Shown one piece after another: positions 25,207 through 34,861 of a stretch of 62,176 bases of DNA. The translations under genes were made by a program, and so were the position numbers. The DNA is from CAYPEK01 sp964409645 (lineage in GTDB: Bacteria > UBP15 > UBA6099). The first letter of the stretch is position 1; each line of letters starts with the position of its first letter. The DNA lies in contig CAYPEK010000013.1 in assembly GCA_964409645.1 (NCBI GenBank), positions 1 through 62,176 on the forward strand. Reading direction: 5' to 3'. A model generated the notes under the pieces. The model did not search any database, had not been told where the DNA came from, and was given only the letters and a program-made list of their open reading frames with translations.

Positions 25207-26262
25207 ATGAAGGACGACGTAAACGGATGGGAACGTCGGCGAAGCATTTTCCGTAAACGAGGCGCGCGAACAGAACGGGAAACTGAAAAAAGAACAACGC
25301 AGGGCTCCGAACGAGATACCTCTCAGCTCACCACAGTCCCCATCATCATAAATTTCACGCCTTTTTCAGTCGGTAAAGAGTTCGAGTCTTTCCTCGAAAA
25401 AAAGCTCGGTGTAAAACGCATATCACTCAAACTCGATGAGGACTGCATCGATCCCCTGTTGATCGAGTCGAGAGTGATACCGAACAAGCTGCTGGCCGGC
25501 GCGGGGTCTCATAGCAACAATTGCCCATTCGCAACCGGAAACAGCCTGACGGTTAGCGCGGCGAATCCGTCCGATCTATGCCAGCCATGCGGAGTGGACT
25601 GCGAGATAGGGGCGCCGATGATACGGCTGCCCGTTTTCATCGACAGTAAAAAATGCGGCACAGTAACTTTCGTGCTCCAATCCGAAACAACTGATTTTAA
25701 CAACATCGATTTGATCGCAACAATAAGGTGGCGGTTCGATTGCGCGTTCGAAATCGCCATATTGCGTGAACACAACCGCCTTCTCGAAATAACGGACAGC
25801 CTGACACGCGTCCACAACTACAGATATTTCATAAAGACGCTCGATAACGAACTAGAGCGTTCCCGGCGCTACGACCATCCTTTCTCAATCCTTATCATCG
25901 ACATTGCAAAACTTAGTTCCTTCAATGAAAGATACGGCTTTGAATTGGGCGACATTTTGTTGAAAGAGATCGCGCAACTGCTTAAAAAATGCGTGCGGAA
26001 TACAGATACAGTGGCACGCTACTCCGGCGGCAAATTCGCTGTGGTTCTGACCGAAACGAACAGCGAAGGCGCGGTCACGGCGGGCGAAAAAATCAAAAGC
26101 ACGATCGGGCAATTCAGCCTGCCCCATCCGGACCAGAACCACGAACTTAAAGCCTTGGTAAACATCGGCGTATCGACTTTTCCCCACGACGCCGTACTAT
26201 CCTCCCGCCTGATTTTATCTGCTGAAAATAATTTGCGAAGCAAGAAAAGTGGTATAATTTAG
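25207..26262 (+). CDS. GGDEF-domain protein with degenerate active site
   Basis: 351 residues. Residues 1-40 are charged. The middle region carries a cysteine set (CPFATG...CQPCGVDC) in a GAF-like context that could be a metal or redox sensor. The GGDEF fold begins at about 205 (DSLTRVHNYRYFIKTLDNELERSRRY). The signature loop reads SGGKF, so the metal-binding acidic residue is lysine, and IDIAKLSSFNE replaces the usual DxDxFKxxND. Diguanylate cyclase activity is therefore unlikely; it may be a c-di-GMP effector or a scaffold. The start at 25207 has GGAAGGTGG; the longer frame from 25132 has none. Confidence 0.82.
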   Translation: MKDDVNGWERRRSIFRKRGARTERETEKRTTQGSERDTSQLTTVPIIINFTPFSVGKEFESFLEKKLGVKRISLKLDEDCIDPLLIESRVIPNKLLAGAGSHSNNCPFATGNSLTVSAANPSDLCQPCGVDCEIGAPMIRLPVFIDSKKCGTVTFVLQSETTDFNNIDLIATIRWRFDCAFEIAILREHNRLLEITDSLTRVHNYRYFIKTLDNELERSRRYDHPFSILIIDIAKLSSFNERYGFELGDILLKEIAQLLKKCVRNTDTVARYSGGKFAVVLTETNSEGAVTAGEKIKSTIGQFSLPHPDQNHELKALVNIGVSTFPHDAVLSSRLILSAENNLRSKKSGII

Positions 26263-26335
26263 CCCACGCTCAAGTTGCGGCTCACTTTGCTCAAAATTTC
26301 GGTTGCCAACCGAAGAATAAATAGGAGGCATGCTT

Positions 26336-26713
26336 ATGGTGGATTGGAACAATGTTTCACTAGAACAACTGATTGACGGGCTTCCGAAGCTCGCGAAACA
26401 GGTGGAAGGAAAATACTCCTTCGACGTCACCGTGTTCGACGACGACGGAAACGAAGCGCTGAAATGCATCATCGCGTACGACAACGGAAGCGTGACGATC
26501 GAGAAAAACGGCGCGGCGGACGAGTCAGCAGTTCTGTTCCACATTAAACGTGGCGGTCTGGAAACAATGAAAGCGATGCAGATTGAAGGCCTCGCGGCCG
26601 CGATGCGCTTTATGTTCGACGGTTCGATCTACACAACGAACCCGGGCGGCGCGCAGAAATGGTTTGAAATTTTCGAGCTCGGCGAAGAAGCCCTCGAAAA
26701 AGCACTGAGCTGA
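26336..26713 (+). CDS. SCP2 sterol-carrier-like small protein
   Basis: 125 residues. The layout (LPKLAKQVEGKYSFDVTVFDDDGNEALKCIIAYDNGSVTIEKNG, then ...GLETMKAMQIEGLAAAMRFMFDGSIYTTNPG) fits the SCP2 lipid-binding fold, which has a hydrophobic pocket for acyl chains. It is cytoplasmic. TAGGAGG at 26321-26327 is spaced for the ATG at 26336 (8 bases), not that at 26330 (2 bases). It lies 73 bases after the GGDEF gene on the same strand and may be cotranscribed. Confidence 0.7.
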   Translation: MVDWNNVSLEQLIDGLPKLAKQVEGKYSFDVTVFDDDGNEALKCIIAYDNGSVTIEKNGAADESAVLFHIKRGGLETMKAMQIEGLAAAMRFMFDGSIYTTNPGGAQKWFEIFELGEEALEKALS

Positions 26714-26732
26714 TAACTCAAGGCCGGTTTTA

Positions 26733-26766
26733 GGGCGGGAGAAGGGTGATGCCCCGTCTCCCGCCC
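26733..26766 (+). other. hairpin after the SCP2-like gene
   Basis: GGGCGGGAGA (26733-26742) pairs with TCTCCCGCCC (26757-26766). There is no T-run, so it may be an mRNA 3'-end stabiliser rather than a terminator. Confidence 0.6.
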
Positions 26767-26880
26767 ACTCACCCGATCTCCACTTTTCGAAAACTTTTCC
26801 TGAATCCATTACAGTAGCATCGATACGGCAATAGGATTTATCCTGAGAATCCATATACTGTCCGAAAACCGTCCAAATAA

Positions 26881-26908
26881 AAAAGAGGCCGTCGAGGCGG
26901 CCTCTTTT
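26881..26908. terminator. bidirectional rho-independent terminator
   Basis: AAAAGAGGCCG (26881-26891), a 6-base loop and CGGCCTCTTTT (26898-26908). A-runs and T-runs on both sides let it serve the SCP2-like gene (+) and the dockerin gene (-). Confidence 0.88.
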
Positions 26909-26939
26909 CAGCAGTAATTTTTTGTTGCTTATGAACTAA

Positions 26940-27917
26940 TTATTTCCAAGATTCGGACTTCTGATATCCACCCTTCATAAGCAGAATGTCGGTCAGGTTA
27001 ACATTCCCGTCGCCGTTTGCATCGTATATAGCGTCATAATTCGATTGCCCCGATGCCGACCCGTACGATTTCTTCATGGAAAGAATATCTATAAGGTTGA
27101 TTGACCCGTCGTCGTTAAAATCGCCGGGATACAGATCGTCGAGGGCAACTGTCGCGCCGGATGCAGTAACCGTTATTGTCTGTTCGGACCCGAGCATGCG
27201 CTCCTTGTCAACTCTGATCGTGTATGTGCCCGCAGTTAAACCAGACGCGTTGAACACTCCGTTTTCTCCGACCGTCGCTATCACGGAACCGTCTTTATAA
27301 ACCTTGGCGCCGCTGGATGCGTCGCTGCTTGAGATGCCGTAAACCTTAGCGACTCCGAAAACGCCTCCGTTCGTACTGGACGCGAGGAACGTCTGCGTGC
27401 GGCCTATCATCACGTACAGAGTCCTCGTTTCCGCCGCAGTCGCGGTGAACAGCTTTTTAGACGTCGAAGCACTGCTCAGCGTCGTCACTGTTCCATCCAC
27501 CGGGTCGATAATGTTGAATTTGTACGTGTTGTAAAAATTCGCGAAATCGACCGTCAGCGTTACATCTCCCGCGGCTTCAGTCTGAACCTCGATCGGCCAT
27601 ACTTTGCCCGGCTCGTCAACAGCTACCGTGCTTATGCTCTTCGCGGCCTGCCTAGCTGCGGAGGACGACACCACATACGCGTTAACCACCGAATCCGCGC
27701 TGTCGCCTGTTACGCTGGCTCCGGGCAGCGGGGGCGGCTTCAGCAGCTCATCCGCGGTCGTCCCTTCCCCGATCGTTATCGGGTAAACGTCCGTGTTCCC
27801 ACCCGCCGAAAACGTCAGCTTCGCGGACCAGCTACTCGACGATCCCGTGGCAAACGCCCGGCCCCCAATCGACAACACCATTACTGATACTGCCGCAAAA
27901 ATCATTAATTTCTTCAT
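26940..27917 (-). CDS. secreted protein with C-terminal type-I dockerin-like domain
   Basis: 325 residues: signal peptide (MKKLMIFAAVSVMVLSIGGRA), a beta-rich N-terminal part, an Ig/Cna-B-like segment (KVYKDGSVIATVGENGVFNASGLTAGTYTIRVD) and two dockerin repeats at the end: GDFNDDGSINLIDILSMKKSYG and DANGDGNVNLTDILLMKGGY. These are EF-hand-like calcium loops that normally bind cohesins or fold as an internal pair. No cohesin is visible in the window. AGGTGG precedes the ATG at 27917. It lies downstream of the giant gene on the same strand, both being calcium-rich secreted proteins. Confidence 0.85.
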   Translation of the reverse strand: MKKLMIFAAVSVMVLSIGGRAFATGSSSSWSAKLTFSAGGNTDVYPITIGEGTTADELLKPPPLPGASVTGDSADSVVNAYVVSSSAARQAAKSISTVAVDEPGKVWPIEVQTEAAGDVTLTVDFANFYNTYKFNIIDPVDGTVTTLSSASTSKKLFTATAAETRTLYVMIGRTQTFLASSTNGGVFGVAKVYGISSSDASSGAKVYKDGSVIATVGENGVFNASGLTAGTYTIRVDKERMLGSEQTITVTASGATVALDDLYPGDFNDDGSINLIDILSMKKSYGSASGQSNYDAIYDANGDGNVNLTDILLMKGGYQKSESWK

Positions 27918-28084
27918 AACAATCACCACCTGTTTATATTTTATCTATATTTATAAATAAATTCGACTCTTTCCCTTTCCCGTTCAATATTTCTATAATT
28001 GATTCCTGATTTGTGATTCTAATTTTACCCACCTTTTTTGTTTTAAGTAAATTGCTTTAAAAAATTTTTTCTATCTGCCGGCTT

Positions 28085-28170
28085 TTTCCGGTAATTCTCT
28101 ATATTGTTTTTAACAACCTTTCTCTATGCATTCGCCGTTTTGGGCGCACACCGGTTGCATAGATTCGCTC
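28085..28170 (-). other. structured intergenic segment between giant and dockerin genes
   Basis: Read on the minus strand, TCTATGCA and TGCATAGA form an 8-bp stem around an inner CGCC/GGCG stem (about 28121-28165); a CCGG-AAAAAG-CCGG hairpin with A/T runs follows near 28075-28090. The second may terminate the giant transcript. The first is not a class I know. Confidence 0.35.
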
Positions 28171-28215
28171 TGCACAGTTGTTGTCTAAACTTTTCGACGT
28201 GGAACCTCTCATTTT

Positions 28216-31200
28216 TTATTGATATTGACTCGGAAAAATCAGTATGATGGGCTCTTTAACTTTCAAAAGGAACCCCTCCCACGGTTGAATTGAATATGCG
28301 TCCGATATTTCCTTTGTTATATATCCAACAGGTTCTGTTGCTCCGTTGTACAAGTAAATTACCGGGTCCAGATACCTTGTGGCGTCGGTCGAGGCAATAG
28401 AATATGTTCCGTCGTATGCCTGAACGAGTATCTCGTTATTCCAGACCACTGATTTGTTATATGGAATCGCCAGCATGTTCCATCCGGATGAAAGCGATAC
28501 AGTGTTTGTAGTCGATGTGACTCCGGTTGCAGTTACCGTTGTGGTCTCCGGGAAGTACGTCCAGTAACACGAACCCGGCACTGCCCGGTTCATGCCCGCA
28601 TCGTTTATATAAACCCCGCCGATCAATTGATAGAACTCGTTGTCTGACAATCCCAAAGCAAGCGCCGGGTGGGAAGCGTTGGGCTGGAACGGGAACCCGA
28701 GAAGCGTCCATCCGGCGGCAAATTCATGAGTGAACGTTTCCGTTTCACCGATTTTTCCTATTATTGTAGTCGGAGTTCCGAAATCGCTTGTATTCCCCGC
28801 CCTGTCGGTCGCGCGGGCATACACGTAATTCTTGCCCGGAATTATACCGGAGATGGTTATAACATAGCCGCCGACGCTATCCGTTGTTGCAGTGCCGTTC
28901 GGCAAAGGCTCGGTATTCGGAACATACAGGCATGAATTCAGCGACGCGCTCCATATCTGGCCGGATGCACAGGTGTTCGATGTCGTGTCCTCATCGATGA
29001 AGCCGTCATGGTCGTCATCTATGGCGTTAGCACCGCCCGGCTCTTCGTCGATCCTGCCGTCCCCGTCGTTATCCACACCGTCACCCGCGGTCATCGGGCT
29101 CACGATTATTCTGGTAAACGCCTCTACATAAGCATACTGCTCCGCCCCGCCGGATGTGTTCACAACACTTCCCGCTCCGCTTGTCTTAGTGAAAACCGTT
29201 TCCGTGTTGTTTAATACTATGGACGGAGGCATCGGCGCTGTTGTGTCGATATCGAACACGTCGCCGGAAGTAGGCACAATACCCGTTCCAGTGTTGCCGG
29301 CGACATCCGTGGCGCTGACTGTCACATCTGCTTGCCCGTCAACATAACTCGTTCCGTTTGCTGAGTTAACATCGTATTTGTATTCGTAAATCGTGTAAGT
29401 TGTGCCTACTGCGGTGGTGGTCTGTTCGCTTACATCTTCCGACCCCTCCTGATCGATCGAAATCGCAGGCGCAGCCCGAAGAGGTTCATTTGAAAGCAGT
29501 CTCAGATAAATAGACCTTGCTTTAGTCAACGGCAACAATTCATTGCTCAATTCCATCGGCGTCTGCAAGTCTTTGTCCGTCCAGTAAGTTACCTTGAAAG
29601 TCGGGGCCTTTGTGTCTATCGTCAAATAACCGCCGCTCAGAGGAAGCGTATCCTCTGCCGTCTGGTTTCCCTGACTGTCCGTTCCGCGGACAATTACCTT
29701 TGCGTCACCGTCTATGTAATTCGGCGACATTTCATCATAGACCTCAAAATTGCCCGTGTATCTTGTCTGTGAACCACCCACGGATGTGGCGGACCTAACA
29801 CCTACGTCATTGGTGCCCTGAATGTCCACAGAATACGTAGGCGGAGACGGCAGTTCCTCCGTCGAATCGATCTGCATATAAACCGTACCGGCCTTCGCCA
29901 CCTGTTTTCCGGAAGTGATGTCGGCTATGGGAAGCGGCGATGTCCGTGCTGAGTCCGAATAATATGTGACGTAGAACTTCGGAGGACCGGAGTCGCGGTT
30001 TATTATGCATTGCTGCTTCGTCGAGTTATAAATTCCGGAGCTCGTGCTACAACCCATCGATCCGGCGTTGCCTCCCTGATCGATCACAAGCCCTTCGATC
30101 ACATTATCCCCTTCAGACAGGAATATCCCGTCCGGATTCTCATCTATCATCCCGTCGAGATCGTTGTCAACATTATCTATCGGGTCTTCACCAATCAATC
30201 CGTCGCTGTCGTAATCGATCGCTACGTCGAAATTACCCGATGAATCCGTCGTCACCGTCCCTATGTACTGGCTGTTGACATAAATGTTCACCGTCGCGTT
30301 TGCTTCAGCCGGACTCGTTCTTCCGGAGAGTTCGCTCGATGCGTCCTCAGTCGGTGTTGTCGCGGAGTTAAATATCGGCACACTCGGCGTCGCGGTGTCA
30401 ACCGTGAACCACTGTATGCTGCTCGTCGTGCTCTTGTTCATCGCGTCGTCGTATGTGAACATGCGCCAGTAATACTTGTTGTCGGTCAAATGAGTGCAGT
30501 GTTGCAGCGGTGTGCCGCATTCGAAATTTATGTCGTCGTTCTGGATTGTCGTGTAGAAGGAATTGGAATAACCGTCGTCGATATATTCTTTGTACGCCGC
30601 GAGTTTTATGAAACTGGAGCTCGTTGCTATTTCAATCCTGTATTTGTACAGATCGCTCGTGCGGCTGCCTACATACCAGCCGACCTGCGGCGTGTTGTCG
30701 TTCACCACGGCATTCTGTTTCGGCAGTCTCAGCGACGGCGGCGACGGCGCAACCGTATCCACTTCGAATGTTGAGGAAGCGTAAATCGAGTTGCCCGCGA
30801 GGTCTTCGAGATAAAATTTGCTGCCCGGTTCCTCATCGCCGGCTAATATTGTCGCCGTTCCGTCATAGACACCGCCCGACACCACATTGTAGGCGCCTTC
30901 GTAATCGTAGCTGGATGATGAAACCAGAGACAGCGTGACCCAGCACCCGCTGCCCGCCTTAGGCGCGCTGCCGGTGTCCTCGTCAATCACTCCGTCCCCG
31001 TCGTTGTCGATGTTGTCGTCGAGTTCTTCGTCTATCGCCCCGTCGCAGTCGTTGTCCAGCCCGTCGTCCATCGCGGGCGTTGTTACAAAGTTTTTCTGTT
31101 TCACTCTAACGCCGAACGACGAGCCGATATATTTTGACATGTGGCAGTTTATCTTCACCGCGTCGTCGTCCAGCTCGTCCGGTGTGCCGTCGTGGTCGTT

Positions 31201-34200
31201 ATCCGTCGAAGCGAGAGACGGATCCGCGCTGCACGATATCTCCGGCGCGCTCGCGTCAACCCTGAATTTAGTGCCGGCAACAGGCGCTACATTTGTTGCG
31301 GTATTGCCATATCGGTCCTTCACAGTGAAATACAAAAACACTTCGCCGTCCAAATACTTCTGCCCCACTCCCTTTGCGTCCACTTCGAATGTAGCCTTGA
31401 ATACAGTAGTCGATGACGGAGTGAACGGATCCATGACTATCGGGCCATCGATCTGTACGCCGAGCTGTTTTGTTATGAAAGTCGGCACCCCGGCGCTCGA
31501 CGGCTCTTCATTTGTCGTCACCTTCACACACACAATCGTTGTCGGATCGCTTGCCGTGTCACCCGTTATCGGAATCCCTTCGCCATCAGTCTGCATCGGT
31601 ATGGAACAAGCCGAGTCCGTGAAATACTCCACCGATACCGTCGGGGGCTGCGTGTCCACGCCGAACGTGAAATACGCATTCTGCGTGCCTGTCGCAAACG
31701 GATTGTATGGCCCGATATTTCCAGCTCTGTCGTACGGAGCCACACGCCAGTAATACGGGGCCGTCAGCGGCCGTTCCGGCAGTGCCGATACCTGTTTTGT
31801 CACGTCCGGCACCACCGCCTCATAAATAATCGATCCTGAGTCGAACGTGGAGGTTGTCGCTACTTGGAGTTTCCATTGAGAGATTTCCCAGTATGCCGTA
31901 CCGGTGCCGCAGAGTTTTCCATCCTCATCAATCGTCCCGTCGCTGTCGTTGTCTATTCCGTCAATACACTCTTCGTCCCTCGCCCCGTCGCCGTCTTCAT
32001 CCGTATTGTTCAAGAGAGTAGTCCACTTCAGAGTCGGATTGTTGACTGTCTGAGCGGAGTCGAGACAAGACATTTCGGCACGCGCGACTATTCCGTCGCA
32101 CGGCGCTATCGGCAGGCTGATCGCCGGAGTCGCGGGCGGGTACGTGTCGATCGCGAAGAACGGCCCGTTGTCAGCCGGCAACCCAGCATCCGGCTCGGGA
32201 GTGCCAAGCGAAGCCAACACGTAGTTGGGAATCCCGTCTCCGCCGGACGTCGGCCATATATCGTCTTTCAATTTATCCGCGTCGTGCGGGTCGGCCGCCG
32301 CTTGGGCGTCTGTCGCCTCCCATGCCTGATTGGCGAGCTTGTCCTTGGCCAGAATAGTCACGGCGGCATATCCATTGTTCATCGTGTCAGTGATCGTCAG
32401 ACAGCCGCGGAACTGTTTACATGATGTCGTATCAGGGGTGTACGCCACGCATCCGTTTCCTGTGCAATAGTCGCAAGATGCTGATTGCCCGCAGAACGGA
32501 TAAAGCGTCGTCGTCGTCCATACGTCCGGCTGCGGTTCGCCTTCGTATTGCGGAACTTTAACGTCGGGCAGGAAGAAATAGATCGAAGGAGTTGCGCCGA
32601 GATATTCGTCAGCCGTTACGTCGAGATACGCCGTCCCGAGAGGAAGTACCGGCATTTTCGGCGTGTTTGAATCATTGTCGTGATCCGCAAGTGTAAACGT
32701 TTGCGAGAAACTGTTGTTTTTGTAATATTTTACAGCGCTGACCGGTCCGGTGTTGTCAACTCTTGGGCTTCCTCCAGCGGCCGGCACCGCGTCTGTTACA
32801 ATGTTACCCACTCCATCCGATCCGCTCACGGTCACAGTGTATGTGTCTTCTTCGATACCCACCGGAACCAAAGGTCCTGAAATGTCCCAATCGAATTCAT
32901 AAACAGTCTGGCCGTATGAAAGACCGGTGCAGCTCGGATTCGTCGTCACGCCGTCCTGCGTGCATACAAACGTCAGCATGTCCGAGGAATGCGCAGGTCC
33001 CGGCACGATCGCTTCCGTGTCAGGTCCGCTGATCTTAATGCGCGGCCGCGGCACGCATGTCTGCTGATGAAAATTCCAGTAATATTTCGCCGTACAAGTT
33101 TGTATCGTTCCATCTCCGCTCGAAGGGGTATTGGGAATCTCATCCACATATCCGTTGGCGTCGTTGTCCTTGTGATCGTCTATTACAGCCGGAGTGTAAG
33201 TTGTTGTGGTGTGCGCGACATCTTCATCGACGAAGCCGTCTCCGTCGTCGTCCACGAAATTAAAACCGCCGGCTTCCTCGTCCACATCCACGGGTGTTGC
33301 CCCGTGATCGTTGTCGCGACCGTCGCCGGCGTAAACCGTCGCGCCGAGATAATTCTGAGCGTCGAACAGCGGTTCACTCATAACTATCTTCAATCTGACT
33401 ATCTGGGTTCCCTGCGTACAGTTAATCGGATCGAAAAGACATGCGTTGCTTGTCAGCACGGGAATTCCGTACTCGTCATACGGGAACTGGCCGCTGAAAC
33501 CTGTCAGGGTATTGAAACCTGTGTAATACTCGACCTTAACAACCGACGGCGTGATATCGTCCGGAACTATGCACTTTTCCTGCGCCAGCGTTGCCACCAT
33601 GGCGTCCGAACTCGTTCCGAACTCGCTTGTTTTCACACTTAGATTGCCGGCGGTATCAATAATTCTCCATATATAACAATATGTCGAAGGTGATTGCTTA
33701 AATCTGTTCTGACCGGCATCAGAAATAGTATCCGTCAGATATGTCGAATCGCCGCCGCCCGAAGCAGCCACGCCCCCTATAGGGTCATAACTACCCGGAA
33801 GTTTTCTTAAAAAAACCTGAGCGCTTTGCCGCGTATCGCTCTTGTTGCACTGCCAGCAGCCCGTGCCATCCCCACAGGACGGACAGTAATTTCCGTTCTC
33901 TCCGTCCGGATCACCCGGCGTTCCGGCGTCGGCATACACCCAACTGAACTTGATCTGTCCGCCGGCAAACGGTATTATCGGGTACGTTTTGAGCCGACCG
34001 CCGTCAACCCGCGGCGCAACCTTGTCCAGCCTCATACCGTTAGGATATTTCCACGTTCTTCCGGACTGCTCCGGGATATACAGCGAACACCAGTATTCCT
34101 GCTGCGTAACCGGCGGCGACAATGTGCCCAGCGCCGTTTGATCCACTCCCGTTATAGACGTCAAGGGGAACGACGTCACGTTTGTTTCGGAATCCGTTAC

Positions 34201-34524
34201 AAATGTTACTGCTGAATGTGTAAGGCCTATATGCGTGCCGCCGTCCGGACATTCCAGATACATCGAGTTCGCGGTCACACTTGATCCGGACGAAAAACCG
34301 CCCGTTCCCTTCACATCCGTCGTTGCACCAACATCGCCGCTCAACGCATCATTCGTAAATGAAATTGTCGAAGTATTAGGATCGCCCGTCGTTTGTGTCT
34401 GAAAGGTATTCGAACTGACTTTCAATATTGCTGAATATGAAGTTTTTGATATAAAAACAACACAACAAAAAAGCGCCGCCGCGCCGACCATCATTGATAA
34501 TTTGAGCCGCTTCGCTTTTTTCAT
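28216..34524 (-). CDS. giant secreted multi-domain protein with calcium-binding D-rich repeats
   Basis: 2102 residues, by far the largest gene. After a signal peptide (KLSMMVGAAALFCCVVFIS) comes a chain of beta-sandwich modules, many introduced by a VDTxAPxxP-type junction (VDTVAPSPPSLRLP, IDTKAPTFKVTYWTD, VDTQPPTVSVEYFTD), as in Ig-like surface proteins. Clusters such as DNDGDGVIDED and DNDSDGTIDEDG are thrombospondin-3-like calcium loops. The last about 140 residues hold two GWxxLGxP-type repeats (GWTLLGFPF, GWNMLAIPY). No LPXTG, PEP-CTERM or type 9 sorting tag is seen, so the export route beyond Sec is unknown. The ribosome site is weak. Role in adhesion or cell-surface structure is inference. 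Confidence 0.85.
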   Translation of the reverse strand: MKKAKRLKLSMMVGAAALFCCVVFISKTSYSAILKVSSNTFQTQTTGDPNTSTISFTNDALSGDVGATTDVKGTGGFSSGSSVTANSMYLECPDGGTHIGLTHSAVTFVTDSETNVTSFPLTSITGVDQTALGTLSPPVTQQEYWCSLYIPEQSGRTWKYPNGMRLDKVAPRVDGGRLKTYPIIPFAGGQIKFSWVYADAGTPGDPDGENGNYCPSCGDGTGCWQCNKSDTRQSAQVFLRKLPGSYDPIGGVAASGGGDSTYLTDTISDAGQNRFKQSPSTYCYIWRIIDTAGNLSVKTSEFGTSSDAMVATLAQEKCIVPDDITPSVVKVEYYTGFNTLTGFSGQFPYDEYGIPVLTSNACLFDPINCTQGTQIVRLKIVMSEPLFDAQNYLGATVYAGDGRDNDHGATPVDVDEEAGGFNFVDDDGDGFVDEDVAHTTTTYTPAVIDDHKDNDANGYVDEIPNTPSSGDGTIQTCTAKYYWNFHQQTCVPRPRIKISGPDTEAIVPGPAHSSDMLTFVCTQDGVTTNPSCTGLSYGQTVYEFDWDISGPLVPVGIEEDTYTVTVSGSDGVGNIVTDAVPAAGGSPRVDNTGPVSAVKYYKNNSFSQTFTLADHDNDSNTPKMPVLPLGTAYLDVTADEYLGATPSIYFFLPDVKVPQYEGEPQPDVWTTTTLYPFCGQSASCDYCTGNGCVAYTPDTTSCKQFRGCLTITDTMNNGYAAVTILAKDKLANQAWEATDAQAAADPHDADKLKDDIWPTSGGDGIPNYVLASLGTPEPDAGLPADNGPFFAIDTYPPATPAISLPIAPCDGIVARAEMSCLDSAQTVNNPTLKWTTLLNNTDEDGDGARDEECIDGIDNDSDGTIDEDGKLCGTGTAYWEISQWKLQVATTSTFDSGSIIYEAVVPDVTKQVSALPERPLTAPYYWRVAPYDRAGNIGPYNPFATGTQNAYFTFGVDTQPPTVSVEYFTDSACSIPMQTDGEGIPITGDTASDPTTIVCVKVTTNEEPSSAGVPTFITKQLGVQIDGPIVMDPFTPSSTTVFKATFEVDAKGVGQKYLDGEVFLYFTVKDRYGNTATNVAPVAGTKFRVDASAPEISCSADPSLASTDNDHDGTPDELDDDAVKINCHMSKYIGSSFGVRVKQKNFVTTPAMDDGLDNDCDGAIDEELDDNIDNDGDGVIDEDTGSAPKAGSGCWVTLSLVSSSSYDYEGAYNVVSGGVYDGTATILAGDEEPGSKFYLEDLAGNSIYASSTFEVDTVAPSPPSLRLPKQNAVVNDNTPQVGWYVGSRTSDLYKYRIEIATSSSFIKLAAYKEYIDDGYSNSFYTTIQNDDINFECGTPLQHCTHLTDNKYYWRMFTYDDAMNKSTTSSIQWFTVDTATPSVPIFNSATTPTEDASSELSGRTSPAEANATVNIYVNSQYIGTVTTDSSGNFDVAIDYDSDGLIGEDPIDNVDNDLDGMIDENPDGIFLSEGDNVIEGLVIDQGGNAGSMGCSTSSGIYNSTKQQCIINRDSGPPKFYVTYYSDSARTSPLPIADITSGKQVAKAGTVYMQIDSTEELPSPPTYSVDIQGTNDVGVRSATSVGGSQTRYTGNFEVYDEMSPNYIDGDAKVIVRGTDSQGNQTAEDTLPLSGGYLTIDTKAPTFKVTYWTDKDLQTPMELSNELLPLTKARSIYLRLLSNEPLRAAPAISIDQEGSEDVSEQTTTAVGTTYTIYEYKYDVNSANGTSYVDGQADVTVSATDVAGNTGTGIVPTSGDVFDIDTTAPMPPSIVLNNTETVFTKTSGAGSVVNTSGGAEQYAYVEAFTRIIVSPMTAGDGVDNDGDGRIDEEPGGANAIDDDHDGFIDEDTTSNTCASGQIWSASLNSCLYVPNTEPLPNGTATTDSVGGYVITISGIIPGKNYVYARATDRAGNTSDFGTPTTIIGKIGETETFTHEFAAGWTLLGFPFQPNASHPALALGLSDNEFYQLIGGVYINDAGMNRAVPGSCYWTYFPETTTVTATGVTSTTNTVSLSSGWNMLAIPYNKSVVWNNEILVQAYDGTYSIASTDATRYLDPVIYLYNGATEPVGYITKEISDAYSIQPWEGFLLKVKEPIILIFPSQYQ
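28985..33300 (-). repeat. dispersed D-x-D-x-D-G calcium-loop repeat coding units
   Basis: At least six clusters inside the giant gene (near 28988-29085, 30130-30225, 30978-31060, 31165-31205, 31920-32005 and 33130-33300) code for variants of DNDGDGxxDE. The DNA units are similar but not identical, so they are old duplications rather than a recent tandem array. Confidence 0.8.
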
Positions 34525-34861
34525 TTTCTGTTGTCAATATTTATTATACACAATTTCCCTTTTAAATAAACAGTATTTTATATAATAGTTATAGCATTTA
34601 AATTAGCTTTCGTTTTCGCTTCTCTCAAGCACAATTTCCATGCCATCGGTCAAACCATGTCTTTTAAATGTTCTCGATAAATAAATCTGCCCCAAATAAA
34701 CATTTTGAGTCTAAAAAATAGATATTTGATCGAAGAATTTTAAATTCGAATCAGAATAAAATTGGTCTTAATAATCCTGAGTTTAGTAGAATTATATTTT
34801 AATCAGACAAATTAACTAAAATAATTGTTGCATAACCCCTACAGGGGGTGTGGTCTTTTTG
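34525..34861. other. AT-rich intergenic region upstream of the giant gene
   Basis: 337 bases, very AT-rich compared with the genes. It holds a minus-strand TATAAT (34553-34558), a plausible -10 for the giant gene without a clear -35, and a short CCCCT/AGGGG palindrome near 34836-34848 beyond the stop of the CsaB-TagA gene. No open frame or RNA gene was seen. Confidence 0.55.

Noticed and set aside
28985..33300. CRISPR-like or tandem repeat array
   Set aside because: Repeats are coding for D-rich calcium loops, spaced irregularly and not identical; no cas genes.
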